Shown here: piece by piece, positions 1 to 6,985 of the stretch | Layout of the letters: each line of letters begins with the position of its first letter | How positions within the stretch are numbered: position 1 is the first letter of the stretch | Source of the DNA: Anaerolineaceae bacterium UBA5365 | Lineage (GTDB): Bacteria > Chloroflexota > Anaerolineae > Anaerolineales > Anaerolineaceae | Assembly: GCA_002407905.1 (NCBI GenBank) | Contig: DHPL01000066.1 | Span: 16,888-32,052, forward strand | DNA length: 15,165 nucleotides | Direction of reading: 5' to 3' | The notes under the pieces: model-generated | Told to the model about the DNA's origin: nothing | The model's input: the letters and a program-made list of their open reading frames with translations, nothing else | Databases searched by the model: none | Translations under genes and position numbers: made by a program

Positions 1-26
1 ACGAGCTACCTCTGCTCTACCCCGCA
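1..26 (-). tRNA. Initiator tRNA-Met (fMet), 5' half only, cut by the left edge
   Basis: Read on the minus strand from 26 to 1, the sequence matches the 5' half of bacterial initiator tRNA. The acceptor strand is TGCGGGG, followed by T8 and A9. A D-stem GAGC pairs with GCTC around the short loop AGAGGTA, which contains the conserved GG. It then reads CGT into the anticodon stem. The combination of GCGGGG with the AGCTCGT D-arm is characteristic of fMet tRNA from memory of the E. coli sequence. The anticodon, T-arm and 3' end lie outside the window, so amino-acid identity is inferred. A strong promoter lies just upstream and would give a leader of only a few bases. Confidence 0.78.
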
Positions 27-36
27 ATGAACTTAT

Positions 37-65
37 AGTATAGGTCAGAATATGAAGAATGTCAA
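37..65 (-). promoter_or_regulatory. Sigma-70 promoter of the tRNA-fMet gene
   Basis: On the minus strand, TTGACA (65-60) is followed by exactly 17 bases and then TATACT (42-37). This is a perfect -35 and a 5/6 -10 box at optimal spacing. The predicted transcription start is near 30, four bases before the tRNA 5' end at 26, as is common for stable-RNA promoters. Confidence 0.8.
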
Positions 66-142
66 ATCCTACTTAGATTTCGATTTCTTAAGTCTCCTGC
101 CCACTTACTCGCACCTAGAATACCATCCAATGACCAATCATT

Positions 143-172
143 AGCACAGGAATAAATTGTCATTCCTGTGCT
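143..172. repeat. Perfect 11-bp inverted repeat with 8-base loop
   Basis: The arm AGCACAGGAAT (143-153) is mirrored exactly by ATTCCTGTGCT (162-172), separated by AAATTGTC. There is no T-tract on either side, so an intrinsic terminator is unlikely. An operator for a dimeric regulator of the NAPRT gene, or an RNA hairpin, is possible. It does not resemble the NAD-regulator sites I know (NrtR, NiaR). Confidence 0.55.
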
Positions 173-298
173 CTCAATCCTCACCTAATTCACTGATCAT
201 TTGGAAAATTACGCTCCGTCAGCTTACATGCCGGGGGTGATCGCATTCAAAGCGTTATACTTGCCCAAATAATCCAACCTCAATTGGCAGGAGTATGT

Positions 299-1642
299 AT
301 GAGCCTTTTCGATGGAAAACGCCTGGACAATTCAACCTTCAAGCTGGACTTGGACCGCATGCGCCGCGGCTGGTACGCGGATAAGTACTTCACCAACATC
401 CAGACAATCCTGGCTACGCTGGCAAAAGAGGGATACACCTACCAAGGGAAACATCATCGTTTACCCGCTAGCATCACCCCTGAAGGAATCCCCTGCGGCG
501 ATATCGAAGTAGAAATGCAATGGTTCACCCGCCGGCCAGGAACCACCGTAATCTGCGGTATCGATAAGGCGCTCACGATTCTAAGGGAAGCCACCGGACA
601 TTTTGAGAGTGGGCATTTCATCAATACATCAGATCAATTACAAGTCTGGGCAGTCCACGACGGCTGCACCACTCGCTACGATGGCAACCCGCTGCAGGTT
701 ATGCCTGTAATGCGCGTACGCGGCAGATATCGCGATTTTTCGATGCTTGAAACATCAACTCTGGGCATCCTAGCCCGCGCCAGCCGGGTGGCCACCAACG
801 TTTACGATACTTTAGTCGCCGCCAAGGGCAAACAAATGCTGTTCTTCCCTGCCCGCTTTGATATGGACGAGGTACAAGCCGCGGATGGTTACGCCTATCA
901 AATCGCTATCCAGCGTTACAACCTGGACTATGGCTCAACGGTCGGGCCATTCGTCTCAACCGATGCCCAAGGCGATTGGTGGAACGGAACTGGCGGCGGG
1001 ACGATCTCGCACTCAGCGATTGCTTCCTTTCTGGGCGATGCGTCTGAGATCATGCTCCAGTTTGCCCGGCTTTTGCCTGTCGAAGTCCCACGGATCGCCC
1101 TCGTTGATTTCGAGAATGACAGTGTTGGCACCAGTATGCGAATCGCCAGGGATATGTTCACCCGATATATCCAACTGATGGAGGCCGGTAACCCCCAAGA
1201 GGCCCAACGTTTTCGTTTGGATGGGGTGCGCCTGGATACGAGCAGCGGCATGCGCGATATTTCCATTGAACCGATTGGCGACCCAGCCCTGGACCTGGGA
1301 GTAAACCCCCGTCTGGTTTTCAATGTGCGCCAAGCCTTAGATCATTGCGCCGACACCTGGAATCTACCACCTTCGCAGTTAGAGACTGCCCGGCAGTTCT
1401 GCCGCCAGGTGCGCATCGTGGTTTCAGGCGGGTTCAACCCGGAGAAAATTACCCGCTTTGAGAAGCTACAGGTTCCAGTCGATACCTACGCGGTGGGTTC
1501 GTATTTCTTCGATAACCATGGCCCTACCAATACCGATTTCACCGCCGATGTCGTACGCGTGAAAGTTCATGATGCATTGCTGGATATGGCCAAAGCAGGC
1601 CGTCACGCCGCCGATAACCCCGAGCTCCAACGCGTGTGGTAA
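299..1642 (+). CDS. pncB: Nicotinate phosphoribosyltransferase family protein
   Basis: This is probably the cytosolic NAD-salvage enzyme that joins nicotinate and phosphoribosyl pyrophosphate to give nicotinate mononucleotide with ATP hydrolysis. The 447-residue length fits the family. Visible family features are GTISHS near 235-240 (the loop that carries the conserved His), LVDFENDS near 268-275, GVRLDTSSGMRD near 309-320, the phosphate-loop segment VVSGGFNPEKI near 374-384, and YAVGSYF near 397-403. Start choice: ATG at 299 is preceded by AGGAG (289-293) at 5-base spacing. A TTG at 284 would add five residues but lies upstream of this ribosome-binding site. The gene stands alone, divergent from the tRNA and separated by 60 bases from the A+T-richer acylation operon. 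A nicotinamide-specific or related PRTase cannot be excluded. Confidence 0.82.
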   Translation: MSLFDGKRLDNSTFKLDLDRMRRGWYADKYFTNIQTILATLAKEGYTYQGKHHRLPASITPEGIPCGDIEVEMQWFTRRPGTTVICGIDKALTILREATGHFESGHFINTSDQLQVWAVHDGCTTRYDGNPLQVMPVMRVRGRYRDFSMLETSTLGILARASRVATNVYDTLVAAKGKQMLFFPARFDMDEVQAADGYAYQIAIQRYNLDYGSTVGPFVSTDAQGDWWNGTGGGTISHSAIASFLGDASEIMLQFARLLPVEVPRIALVDFENDSVGTSMRIARDMFTRYIQLMEAGNPQEAQRFRLDGVRLDTSSGMRDISIEPIGDPALDLGVNPRLVFNVRQALDHCADTWNLPPSQLETARQFCRQVRIVVSGGFNPEKITRFEKLQVPVDTYAVGSYFFDNHGPTNTDFTADVVRVKVHDALLDMAKAGRHAADNPELQRVW

Positions 1643-1664
1643 GGCCCATTCTGCTTCTGATCAA

Positions 1665-1693
1665 GTTCATCCGCAGACCTAGTAAGATATAAT
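1665..1693 (+). promoter_or_regulatory. Promoter of the acylation operon (perfect -10, weak -35)
   Basis: TATAAT at 1688-1693 is a perfect -10 box. The -35 region near 1665-1671 (GTTCAT) is weak. The predicted start of transcription near 1700 lies 2-3 bases before the ATG at 1703, and no Shine-Dalgarno sequence precedes that ATG, so the mRNA may be leaderless. Confidence 0.6.
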
Positions 1694-1702
1694 ACAAAAT
1701 CC

Positions 1703-2707
1703 ATGCAACTACAAAGAAGAAAAGTTCCTGAGTTTCTCTTCCTGTTCCCAGTTTTGATAATTATTCTCATGCCAGGCATATTTGGGCTAATTGAAAACGG
1801 GGACTTTGTTAAAACATATGGATTTCGAAAACCCCTCAATACCCTGTCTCAGAATATTCGCTTTTTTATATTCAGGGACAAGTTGTTTAATGATGCCTAT
1901 ACTGCCGATCACTATTGGTGGGATTACCTTGAAAATAGATCTATCGATGACTTCCAAAACACTATACCATTTTCCGAAGCAGATCTAGAGGATTTGCAGA
2001 GACGATTAGACCATGTATCGCAATTGCTTCAAAAAAAAGGGGTTAAGCTCTACGTCTTGGTGGCACCAAACAAGGCAACCATTTACCCTGAACACCTGAT
2101 TCAGGACTTCCCCAAAATCAGTACTGAATCTCGCCTGGACCAATTAATCGATTATCAGACACATCATGGAGTAGTAAAAGTGGTTGATGTTCGCCAGGTA
2201 TTAATTGCAGAGAGAAAGAACCATAATCTCTTTCTTAAGACCGATACACATTGGAACACATTTGGTGCTTTCTTCGGGTATAGAACACTCTTTGAAATAA
2301 TCGCTAGGGATTTTCCTGTGCTACAAGCTCATGAATTGTCTTCTTTTGAATTTGTCAGCCATGAAGGGAAGGGTGACTTATCAGAAATGGCCGGAAGCCT
2401 GGCAGTTCGCGAAGAGATTGCTATCCAGAAATTGATCGACGGTCCAATTATTTCATTCGAAAATGAAAACCTCGATATCCAAAGCTCAAGCACGTGGACT
2501 GATTTACCGCGTGCTGTAATCTTTCGGGACTCCTTCTTTTCAATGCTGGTTAACTATGTAACTCCTCATTTTTCGGAGACTGAAATAAAATGGACAAACA
2601 TGTTCGATGAATCATTGATCGACTCGATGAAGCCGGATATTGTAATTATGGAATATGCCGAGCGATATATTGATGCGATTAAACGGCTTCCAAACCCGGA
2701 CGAGTAG
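1703..2707 (+). CDS. AlgJ/AlgX-like SGNH-fold O-acyltransferase, signal-anchored
   Basis: The 334-residue protein likely works on the outer face of the membrane, passing an acyl group to a cell-surface sugar polymer. A basic start (QLQRRK) and a hydrophobic segment at about 9-30 form a signal anchor. The family signature KTDTHWN at 179-185 supplies Asp181 and His183, and FRDSFF at 274-279 supplies the nucleophile Ser277. This matches the Asp-X-His...Ser arrangement of alginate acetylation proteins AlgJ and AlgX (ALGX family). The gene is first in an operon with an AMP ligase, a carrier protein and an MBOAT protein, which strongly supports O-acylation. The start has no Shine-Dalgarno sequence but sits directly behind a perfect -10 box. 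The acceptor polymer is unknown, and no polymer synthase lies nearby. Confidence 0.82.
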   Translation: MQLQRRKVPEFLFLFPVLIIILMPGIFGLIENGDFVKTYGFRKPLNTLSQNIRFFIFRDKLFNDAYTADHYWWDYLENRSIDDFQNTIPFSEADLEDLQRRLDHVSQLLQKKGVKLYVLVAPNKATIYPEHLIQDFPKISTESRLDQLIDYQTHHGVVKVVDVRQVLIAERKNHNLFLKTDTHWNTFGAFFGYRTLFEIIARDFPVLQAHELSSFEFVSHEGKGDLSEMAGSLAVREEIAIQKLIDGPIISFENENLDIQSSSTWTDLPRAVIFRDSFFSMLVNYVTPHFSETEIKWTNMFDESLIDSMKPDIVIMEYAERYIDAIKRLPNPDE

Positions 2708-2725
2708 ATACGAAGAAATACTTAG

Positions 2726-4330
2726 ATGACGAACATTGGCCTATTATGCACACAGAGTATCCCTTCCAATACCGGCAGTGATAAGGTTGCCTTGCGTTGG
2801 ATCGATAAGGATCTTACGACCAGGGAGTTCACATACCAGACCCTTGACCAGACCAGTAATAGAATAGCCGGGTTTTTAAGGCAATTTCCAAGTGCCAACC
2901 CTGAGTACGTTTACATTTATTCACCTCGGACGCCTGAGATTTATTCCATTTTCCTTGGCGCTCTTAAGTCCGGCAAGGTGGGCAGCATCCTCTTTCCCAA
3001 TTTTGGCGAGGATGCTCTGTTAGACCGGTTTTCTGTAGCCCCTCCGAGCACCATTTTCACTACTTTTCCGTATATGGAACGTCTGGTTAAACTTTTTGAT
3101 CGCCTTCCAAGCCTAAAACACCTGGTTGTCCAGGGGCTAGATAATGATTTGAGCGATCGGTTTCTATCTCTCGACAAAATATTAAGTGCCGATTTTGCTT
3201 GGGAAAGTAATACGATCACGCCACCAACACAACCGGCAATCCTGCACTTTACGTCGGGTTCCACTGGGAAGCCAAAAGGTGTCCTGCATGTTCATGGCGC
3301 GGCAGGCTCGCACTCCCAGAGTTTTTTAGAGGTCTTCCAACCTGAGCCCGAGGATATTTATTGGTGTACTGCTGATCCAGCTTGGGTAACCGGCACAACT
3401 TACGGAATCATTGCACCATTTGCCTGCGGCATCACCCAAATTCAATATGCGGGGCAATTTGATCCGGAGATCTGGGCTGAGATCATTCAGAATCAAAAGG
3501 TAACGTTGCTTTACACTGCGCCAACAGTCCTGAGAATGATGGCCCGTTATGATGGCGAAATCTATAAAAACCTTGATTTGAGCAAACTAAAACGCATCTA
3601 CAGCGTAGGGGAGCCACTTAATCCAGTAATTTTTGATTGGGGTGAACGAGTTTTAGGTAAACGAATCTACGACACCTGGTTCCAAACCGAGACCGGGAGC
3701 ATCATGATAGCCAATCGTCCCGGTGTTCCAATCAAAACCGGTTCGATGGGTAAACCACTCTGCAATATCGAACCAAAAATTCTCACTGAAGCTGGGAACG
3801 AAGCACAAGTTGGAGAGGTAGGGCGTTTGGCATTAAAAACTGGATGGCCCTCAATGTTTATGGGCTATGTCAATCAGAACGATGCCTACCAATCGAAGTT
3901 TGAGAAGGGATATTACATATCAGGTGATCTTGCAAAGGTTGATGAGGATGGGCACTACTATTTTGTAGGCAGAGACGATGATGTGATCAACACATCCGGA
4001 CACCTCGTTAGCCCCTTTGAGGTGGAAAACTCTATTCTAGAATTGGCGGAGGTAGCAGAGGTTGGTGTAGTCGGAGCACCAGATGAGTTGACCTGGGAGA
4101 AAGTAATTGCATTCGTCACACTGAAAGATGGGCATACCTGGAGTAAATCTCTCGAGATTAAAATCCGAGTCTATGTTTCCAATCGAGTTTCACCAATTGC
4201 CTCTCCCAACGAGGTCATCAAAGTGGAATCCATCCCTAAAAATAAGAGCGGGAAAATCCTCAGGCGTATTTTACGGAACAGTTATCTAGGGCTACCGCTG
4301 GGGGATACTTCGACAATGGAGGAAAGATGA
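2726..4330 (+). CDS. Acetyl-CoA-synthetase-like AMP-forming acyl ligase
   Basis: This 534-residue ANL-superfamily enzyme should activate a carboxylic acid as acyl-AMP and pass it to a thiol. Core motifs are all present: the P-loop TSGSTGKPKG (176-185), the acyl-pocket segment DPAWVTGTTYG (217-227), YDTWFQTETG (315-324), SGD (399-401), GRDDDVIN (415-422), and PKNKSGKILRR with the catalytic Lys510. The closest look is acetyl-CoA synthetase, but it is shorter at the N-terminus, and the second Trp of the Acs motif DTWWQTE is Phe319 here. It begins 18 bases after the previous stop, without a clear ribosome-binding site, and its stop overlaps the carrier-protein ATG (ATGA). The tight coupling suggests that it charges that carrier rather than free CoA; this is inference. 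Confidence 0.85.
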   Translation: MTNIGLLCTQSIPSNTGSDKVALRWIDKDLTTREFTYQTLDQTSNRIAGFLRQFPSANPEYVYIYSPRTPEIYSIFLGALKSGKVGSILFPNFGEDALLDRFSVAPPSTIFTTFPYMERLVKLFDRLPSLKHLVVQGLDNDLSDRFLSLDKILSADFAWESNTITPPTQPAILHFTSGSTGKPKGVLHVHGAAGSHSQSFLEVFQPEPEDIYWCTADPAWVTGTTYGIIAPFACGITQIQYAGQFDPEIWAEIIQNQKVTLLYTAPTVLRMMARYDGEIYKNLDLSKLKRIYSVGEPLNPVIFDWGERVLGKRIYDTWFQTETGSIMIANRPGVPIKTGSMGKPLCNIEPKILTEAGNEAQVGEVGRLALKTGWPSMFMGYVNQNDAYQSKFEKGYYISGDLAKVDEDGHYYFVGRDDDVINTSGHLVSPFEVENSILELAEVAEVGVVGAPDELTWEKVIAFVTLKDGHTWSKSLEIKIRVYVSNRVSPIASPNEVIKVESIPKNKSGKILRRILRNSYLGLPLGDTSTMEER

Positions 4331-4557
4331 TAACAATTGACTTGATGAATCCAGTATTTCGGACTGTGTTTGATAATGACAAACTCGAAGTAACTGAAGC
4401 GATGACAGCTGATGATGTCATTGGTTGGGACTCTCTTTCGCATATGATCCTCATATCCGCGCTCGAAGAAGAATTTCAGGTTAGTTTTACGCAAAAAGAA
4501 ATTCGGAAATTAAAATCTGTAGGAGATCTATTGGATTTAATCAATTCTAAGTTGTAA
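4327..4557 (+). CDS. Acyl carrier protein
   Basis: This is a small acidic four-helix carrier protein of 76 residues. GWDSLSHM at 33-40 is the phosphopantetheine attachment site, with Ser36 as the modified residue (DSL motif). GGAGG at 4318-4322 lies 4 bases before the ATG, which overlaps the ligase stop by four bases. Three bases separate its stop from the next ATG. Between a dedicated ligase and an MBOAT acyltransferase, its likely job is to carry the activated acyl group to the membrane, like DltC in the D-alanylation system. It is unlikely to be the housekeeping fatty-acid ACP because no fab genes are near. Confidence 0.88.
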   Translation: MITIDLMNPVFRTVFDNDKLEVTEAMTADDVIGWDSLSHMILISALEEEFQVSFTQKEIRKLKSVGDLLDLINSKL

Positions 4558-4560
4558 GAG

Positions 4561-6015
4561 ATGAATTTTAGTGACCCAAAATTTCTCTACCTTTTTCTTC
4601 CCATAGTCCTCGGGGCCTACTTAATCCTTCCAAAAAAAGCTGCCCTGGTAGTTCTCCTCATAGCCTCAACAGTTTTCTTAGGCATCGCCCAACCCTACTA
4701 CCTTGTTTTCTTTCTCTCATTCATAATCGCCAATTATTTCCTCGGCAGGTTGATCCAATCTTGTCGAGATTCTGAAAATTACTGGTCAAAGCTAATTGTT
4801 TGGGGAGCAGTTGGAATCAATGCTGCGTTGCTCTTATTGTTTAAACTCGCCCCTCAATTTCTTGCCTCCACAACAAACCCACTTGTCGTAGCTGAAGTTA
4901 TTCGGATACCTGATCCTGATCCTGATTGGATATTCCCATTAGCCTTCTCCTACATCTCTTTTCAAGTCATCTCTTATCATATTGACATTTTCAACGAAAT
5001 TACTGACGCAGAAAACAACTTGATTCGCTTCGCGAATTACATACTTTTTTTTCCTAAAATGATGGTGGGACCAATCCAAAGGTACGCTGACGATCAGGAC
5101 GCTCTACGGGATCCAGCGAAGTCCTTAGGCTCAGCAAGCGCTGGTTTACGGCGGTTTATAGTTGGGCTTTCAAAAAAAGTGATCATCGCTGATACCTTAG
5201 CGGTATATGTAAATGCGGTTTTTTCCTTTGATGATCCCACGCTAAACACTAGCCACGCCTGGCTCATGCTATTTGCCATGGTTGTGCAACTTTACGTTGA
5301 TTTTTCAGGGTATTCTGATATGGCCATTGGGCTCGCAGAAGTCTTGGGTTTCAAGTACCGCGAGAACTTCAACTATCCTTATCTGGCGACGAGCGTTGCA
5401 GAATTCTGGCGGCGTTGGCATGTCTCATTGACTAGCTGGTTTCGAGATTATATTTTTACACCTTTGCAGTTTGCCATTCGAAAACAAAAATGGATCCCAA
5501 AGTTCCTTCCGATCCTTGTTGTCTTCTTCCTAACGGGTTTTTGGCATGGAAAGGAGAATCATTACCTGGTCTGGGGCAGCGTTTTGGGAATTGCCATCAG
5601 CATCGAAAGTGGGAAATTTGGTAAATACCTCAAGAAATTGCCGGTCGCAATTCAGAGGGTTTGGACCCTTTATTGGATACTAGGATCCTGGGTGTTGTTT
5701 CGGTCCCCAAATGTATCCTTCTCAATTGGCTACCTGAAGAATTTGGTGGGAATTCAAGGAACAGTACCATTGCGGGCATTTTCTGAATCAAGACCCTATC
5801 CCATTTTTCAAAACTCATTTTACTTCTCAATAATTGTCGGCGTCATCTTGATGTTTCCCGTCTCACAAATAGTCCAAAAACATCTCGAGGGTAAACCCCG
5901 CCTTCTCAAATTTGCTTCATATTTAAGGGATTTTGCCCTGCTGCTTCTTTTGATTTATTCGATGGGACTTATAGCCAACCAGGGTCCGCTTCCAGGGATC
6001 TATGAAAAATTCTAG
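4561..6015 (+). CDS. AlgI-like MBOAT membrane O-acyltransferase
   Basis: This is a 484-residue multi-pass membrane protein of the membrane-bound O-acyltransferase family. Visible signatures are MMVGPIQRY (167-175), the long conserved core LYVDFSGYSDMAIGLAE (244-260), EFWRRWHVSL (281-290, with His287), and LTGFWHG (324-330). The last contains His329, matching the essential His of AlgI/DltB proteins. The likely role is to take the acyl group from the cytoplasmic carrier and deliver it across the membrane to the SGNH partner encoded at the start of the operon. It begins three bases after the carrier stop, so translation is probably coupled. It is the last gene of the operon, and a hairpin lies about 50 bases downstream. 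Confidence 0.9.
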   Translation: MNFSDPKFLYLFLPIVLGAYLILPKKAALVVLLIASTVFLGIAQPYYLVFFLSFIIANYFLGRLIQSCRDSENYWSKLIVWGAVGINAALLLLFKLAPQFLASTTNPLVVAEVIRIPDPDPDWIFPLAFSYISFQVISYHIDIFNEITDAENNLIRFANYILFFPKMMVGPIQRYADDQDALRDPAKSLGSASAGLRRFIVGLSKKVIIADTLAVYVNAVFSFDDPTLNTSHAWLMLFAMVVQLYVDFSGYSDMAIGLAEVLGFKYRENFNYPYLATSVAEFWRRWHVSLTSWFRDYIFTPLQFAIRKQKWIPKFLPILVVFFLTGFWHGKENHYLVWGSVLGIAISIESGKFGKYLKKLPVAIQRVWTLYWILGSWVLFRSPNVSFSIGYLKNLVGIQGTVPLRAFSESRPYPIFQNSFYFSIIVGVILMFPVSQIVQKHLEGKPRLLKFASYLRDFALLLLLIYSMGLIANQGPLPGIYEKF

Positions 6016-6064
6016 ACCATAACTAAGGCCTGCAAAGCTGATCAATCTTTATCATGACACAAAC

Positions 6065-6085
6065 GGGCACGCCTTTGGCGTGCCC
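6065..6085. terminator. Shared hairpin between converging operons
   Basis: GGGCACGCC (6065-6073) pairs perfectly with GGCGTGCCC (6077-6085) around a TTT loop. The bases that follow are only moderately T-rich on either strand (TTGAACTTAGTT on +, GTTTGTGT on -). It lies between the ends of the MBOAT gene and tpiA, so it probably terminates both. Confidence 0.75.
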
Positions 6086-6110
6086 TTGAACTTAGTTCAC
6101 CTTCATTCCA

Positions 6111-6872
6111 CTACGCAGCAGCTTTGACGATCGCGGCAAAGGCAGCCGGCTTCAGGCTGGCTCCGCCGATCAACCCCCCGTCAATATCGCTCTGTGCCAA
6201 AAGCTCGGCAGCATTCTTCTCATTCATGGAACCGCCATAGAGAATGCGCATCGCGTCACCGGCTTCTTCCCCGAACAACTCACGCAGTACCGGGCGGACC
6301 ACATCGCGGTGCACTTCGTTCGCCCCTTCGGGTGTAGCCGCCAGGCCGGTACCAATTGCCCAGACCGGTTCATAGGCAACTATCAAACTCCCAGCAGCCT
6401 CAGGTTCCAATCCGGCCAGGCCGGCACGCACCTGCCCGGCTACAACATCGGCGGTACTGCCTGCCTGGTTCTCTTCCAAGGTTTCGCCAACGCAAACAAT
6501 CGGTTTCAAGCCTGCAGCCAGGGCGGCCTTCACCTTTTTGTTCACCGTTTCGTCTGTTTCACCAAACATCGCCCGGCGTTCGGAATGGCCAATGATCACG
6601 TAGCCGCAATAAGCCTTTAGCATAGCCGCGGAAACTTCCCCCGTAAACGCACCGGAATTCTCCCAATGCATATTCTGGGCGCCCAGGCCAAGCTTGCTGC
6701 CCTCCAACAACTGGCTCACCAGCCCCAGATCCACAAAAGGCGGGCAGAGCACAACTTCAACACCCTCCACAGCTTCTAGTTCCGGCAAAAGCGCTTCTAC
6801 TAGCGCGGCGGCTTCCTGGGGATCTTTATTCATTTTCCAGTTTCCGGCTACCAATTTGGTACGTTGGGTCAT
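6111..6872 (-). CDS. tpiA: Triosephosphate isomerase
   Basis: This cytosolic glycolytic enzyme interconverts dihydroxyacetone phosphate and glyceraldehyde 3-phosphate. At 253 residues it has the normal length. Catalytic residues are visible: Asn11 and Lys13 in GNWKMNK, His96 in IIGHSERR, and Glu168 in AYEPVWAIGTG. The phosphate-binding LYGGSMN lies near 211-217. The start is ATG at 6872: GAGGT sits 5 bases before it, whereas the in-frame GTG at 6875 would lie too close to that site. It is separated from gap and pgk by three lipoprotein genes but shares a promoter-like block with gap. Confidence 0.97.
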   Translation of the reverse strand: MTQRTKLVAGNWKMNKDPQEAAALVEALLPELEAVEGVEVVLCPPFVDLGLVSQLLEGSKLGLGAQNMHWENSGAFTGEVSAAMLKAYCGYVIIGHSERRAMFGETDETVNKKVKAALAAGLKPIVCVGETLEENQAGSTADVVAGQVRAGLAGLEPEAAGSLIVAYEPVWAIGTGLAATPEGANEVHRDVVRPVLRELFGEEAGDAMRILYGGSMNEKNAAELLAQSDIDGGLIGGASLKPAAFAAIVKAAA

Positions 6873-6900
6873 CACTCACCTCGTCATTTTATTTAGAGAA

Positions 6901-6931
6901 ATTCTATCACTCCACTGGGAACTATTCCCAA
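6901..6931 (-). promoter_or_regulatory. tpiA promoter, sharing a block with the gap promoter
   Basis: On the minus strand TTGGGA (6931-6926), 19 bases, then TAGAAT (6906-6901). The seven bases before the -10 are GGAGTGA. The same arrangement occurs before gap. An inverted repeat TGGGAA-TAG-TTCCCA (6930-6916) overlaps the -35 side and could be an operator. The 19-base spacing is longer than ideal, so the -35 assignment is tentative. Confidence 0.5.
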
Positions 6932-6945
6932 ACCTTTAAAAAGTA

Positions 6946-6969
6946 AGGCCGGCTGATCACAGCCGGCCT
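6946..6969 (-). terminator. Intrinsic terminator after the third FW lipoprotein gene
   Basis: AGGCCGGCT (6946-6954) pairs exactly with AGCCGGCCT (6961-6969), extended by one more G-C pair to a four-base loop. On the minus strand it is followed by TACTTTTTAAA, a usable U-tract. It lies 16 bases past the lipoprotein stop and upstream of the tpiA promoter. Confidence 0.8.
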
Positions 6970-6985
6970 CTTCAATTTGATTAGT

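Larger units (their letters stand above)
27..298. other. Divergent intergenic region between tRNA-fMet and the NAPRT gene
   Basis: No convincing open reading frame is present on either strand. It holds the tRNA promoter (37-65), a perfect 11-bp inverted repeat (143-172), and a possible -10 box TATACT at 256-261 for the downstream gene with no recognisable -35 element. Nothing else stands out, and the stretch is A+T-rich as expected of a promoter region. Confidence 0.6.

Noticed and set aside
284..298. TTG at 284 as start of the NAPRT gene
   Set aside because: It lies upstream of the AGGAG ribosome-binding site (289-293), which is correctly spaced for ATG 299.
1703..6015. A true dlt (D-alanylation) operon
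   Set aside because: The ligase is Acs-like rather than DltA-like, and the SGNH protein has the ALGX-type DTHW motif. Only the pathway logic is shared with Dlt.
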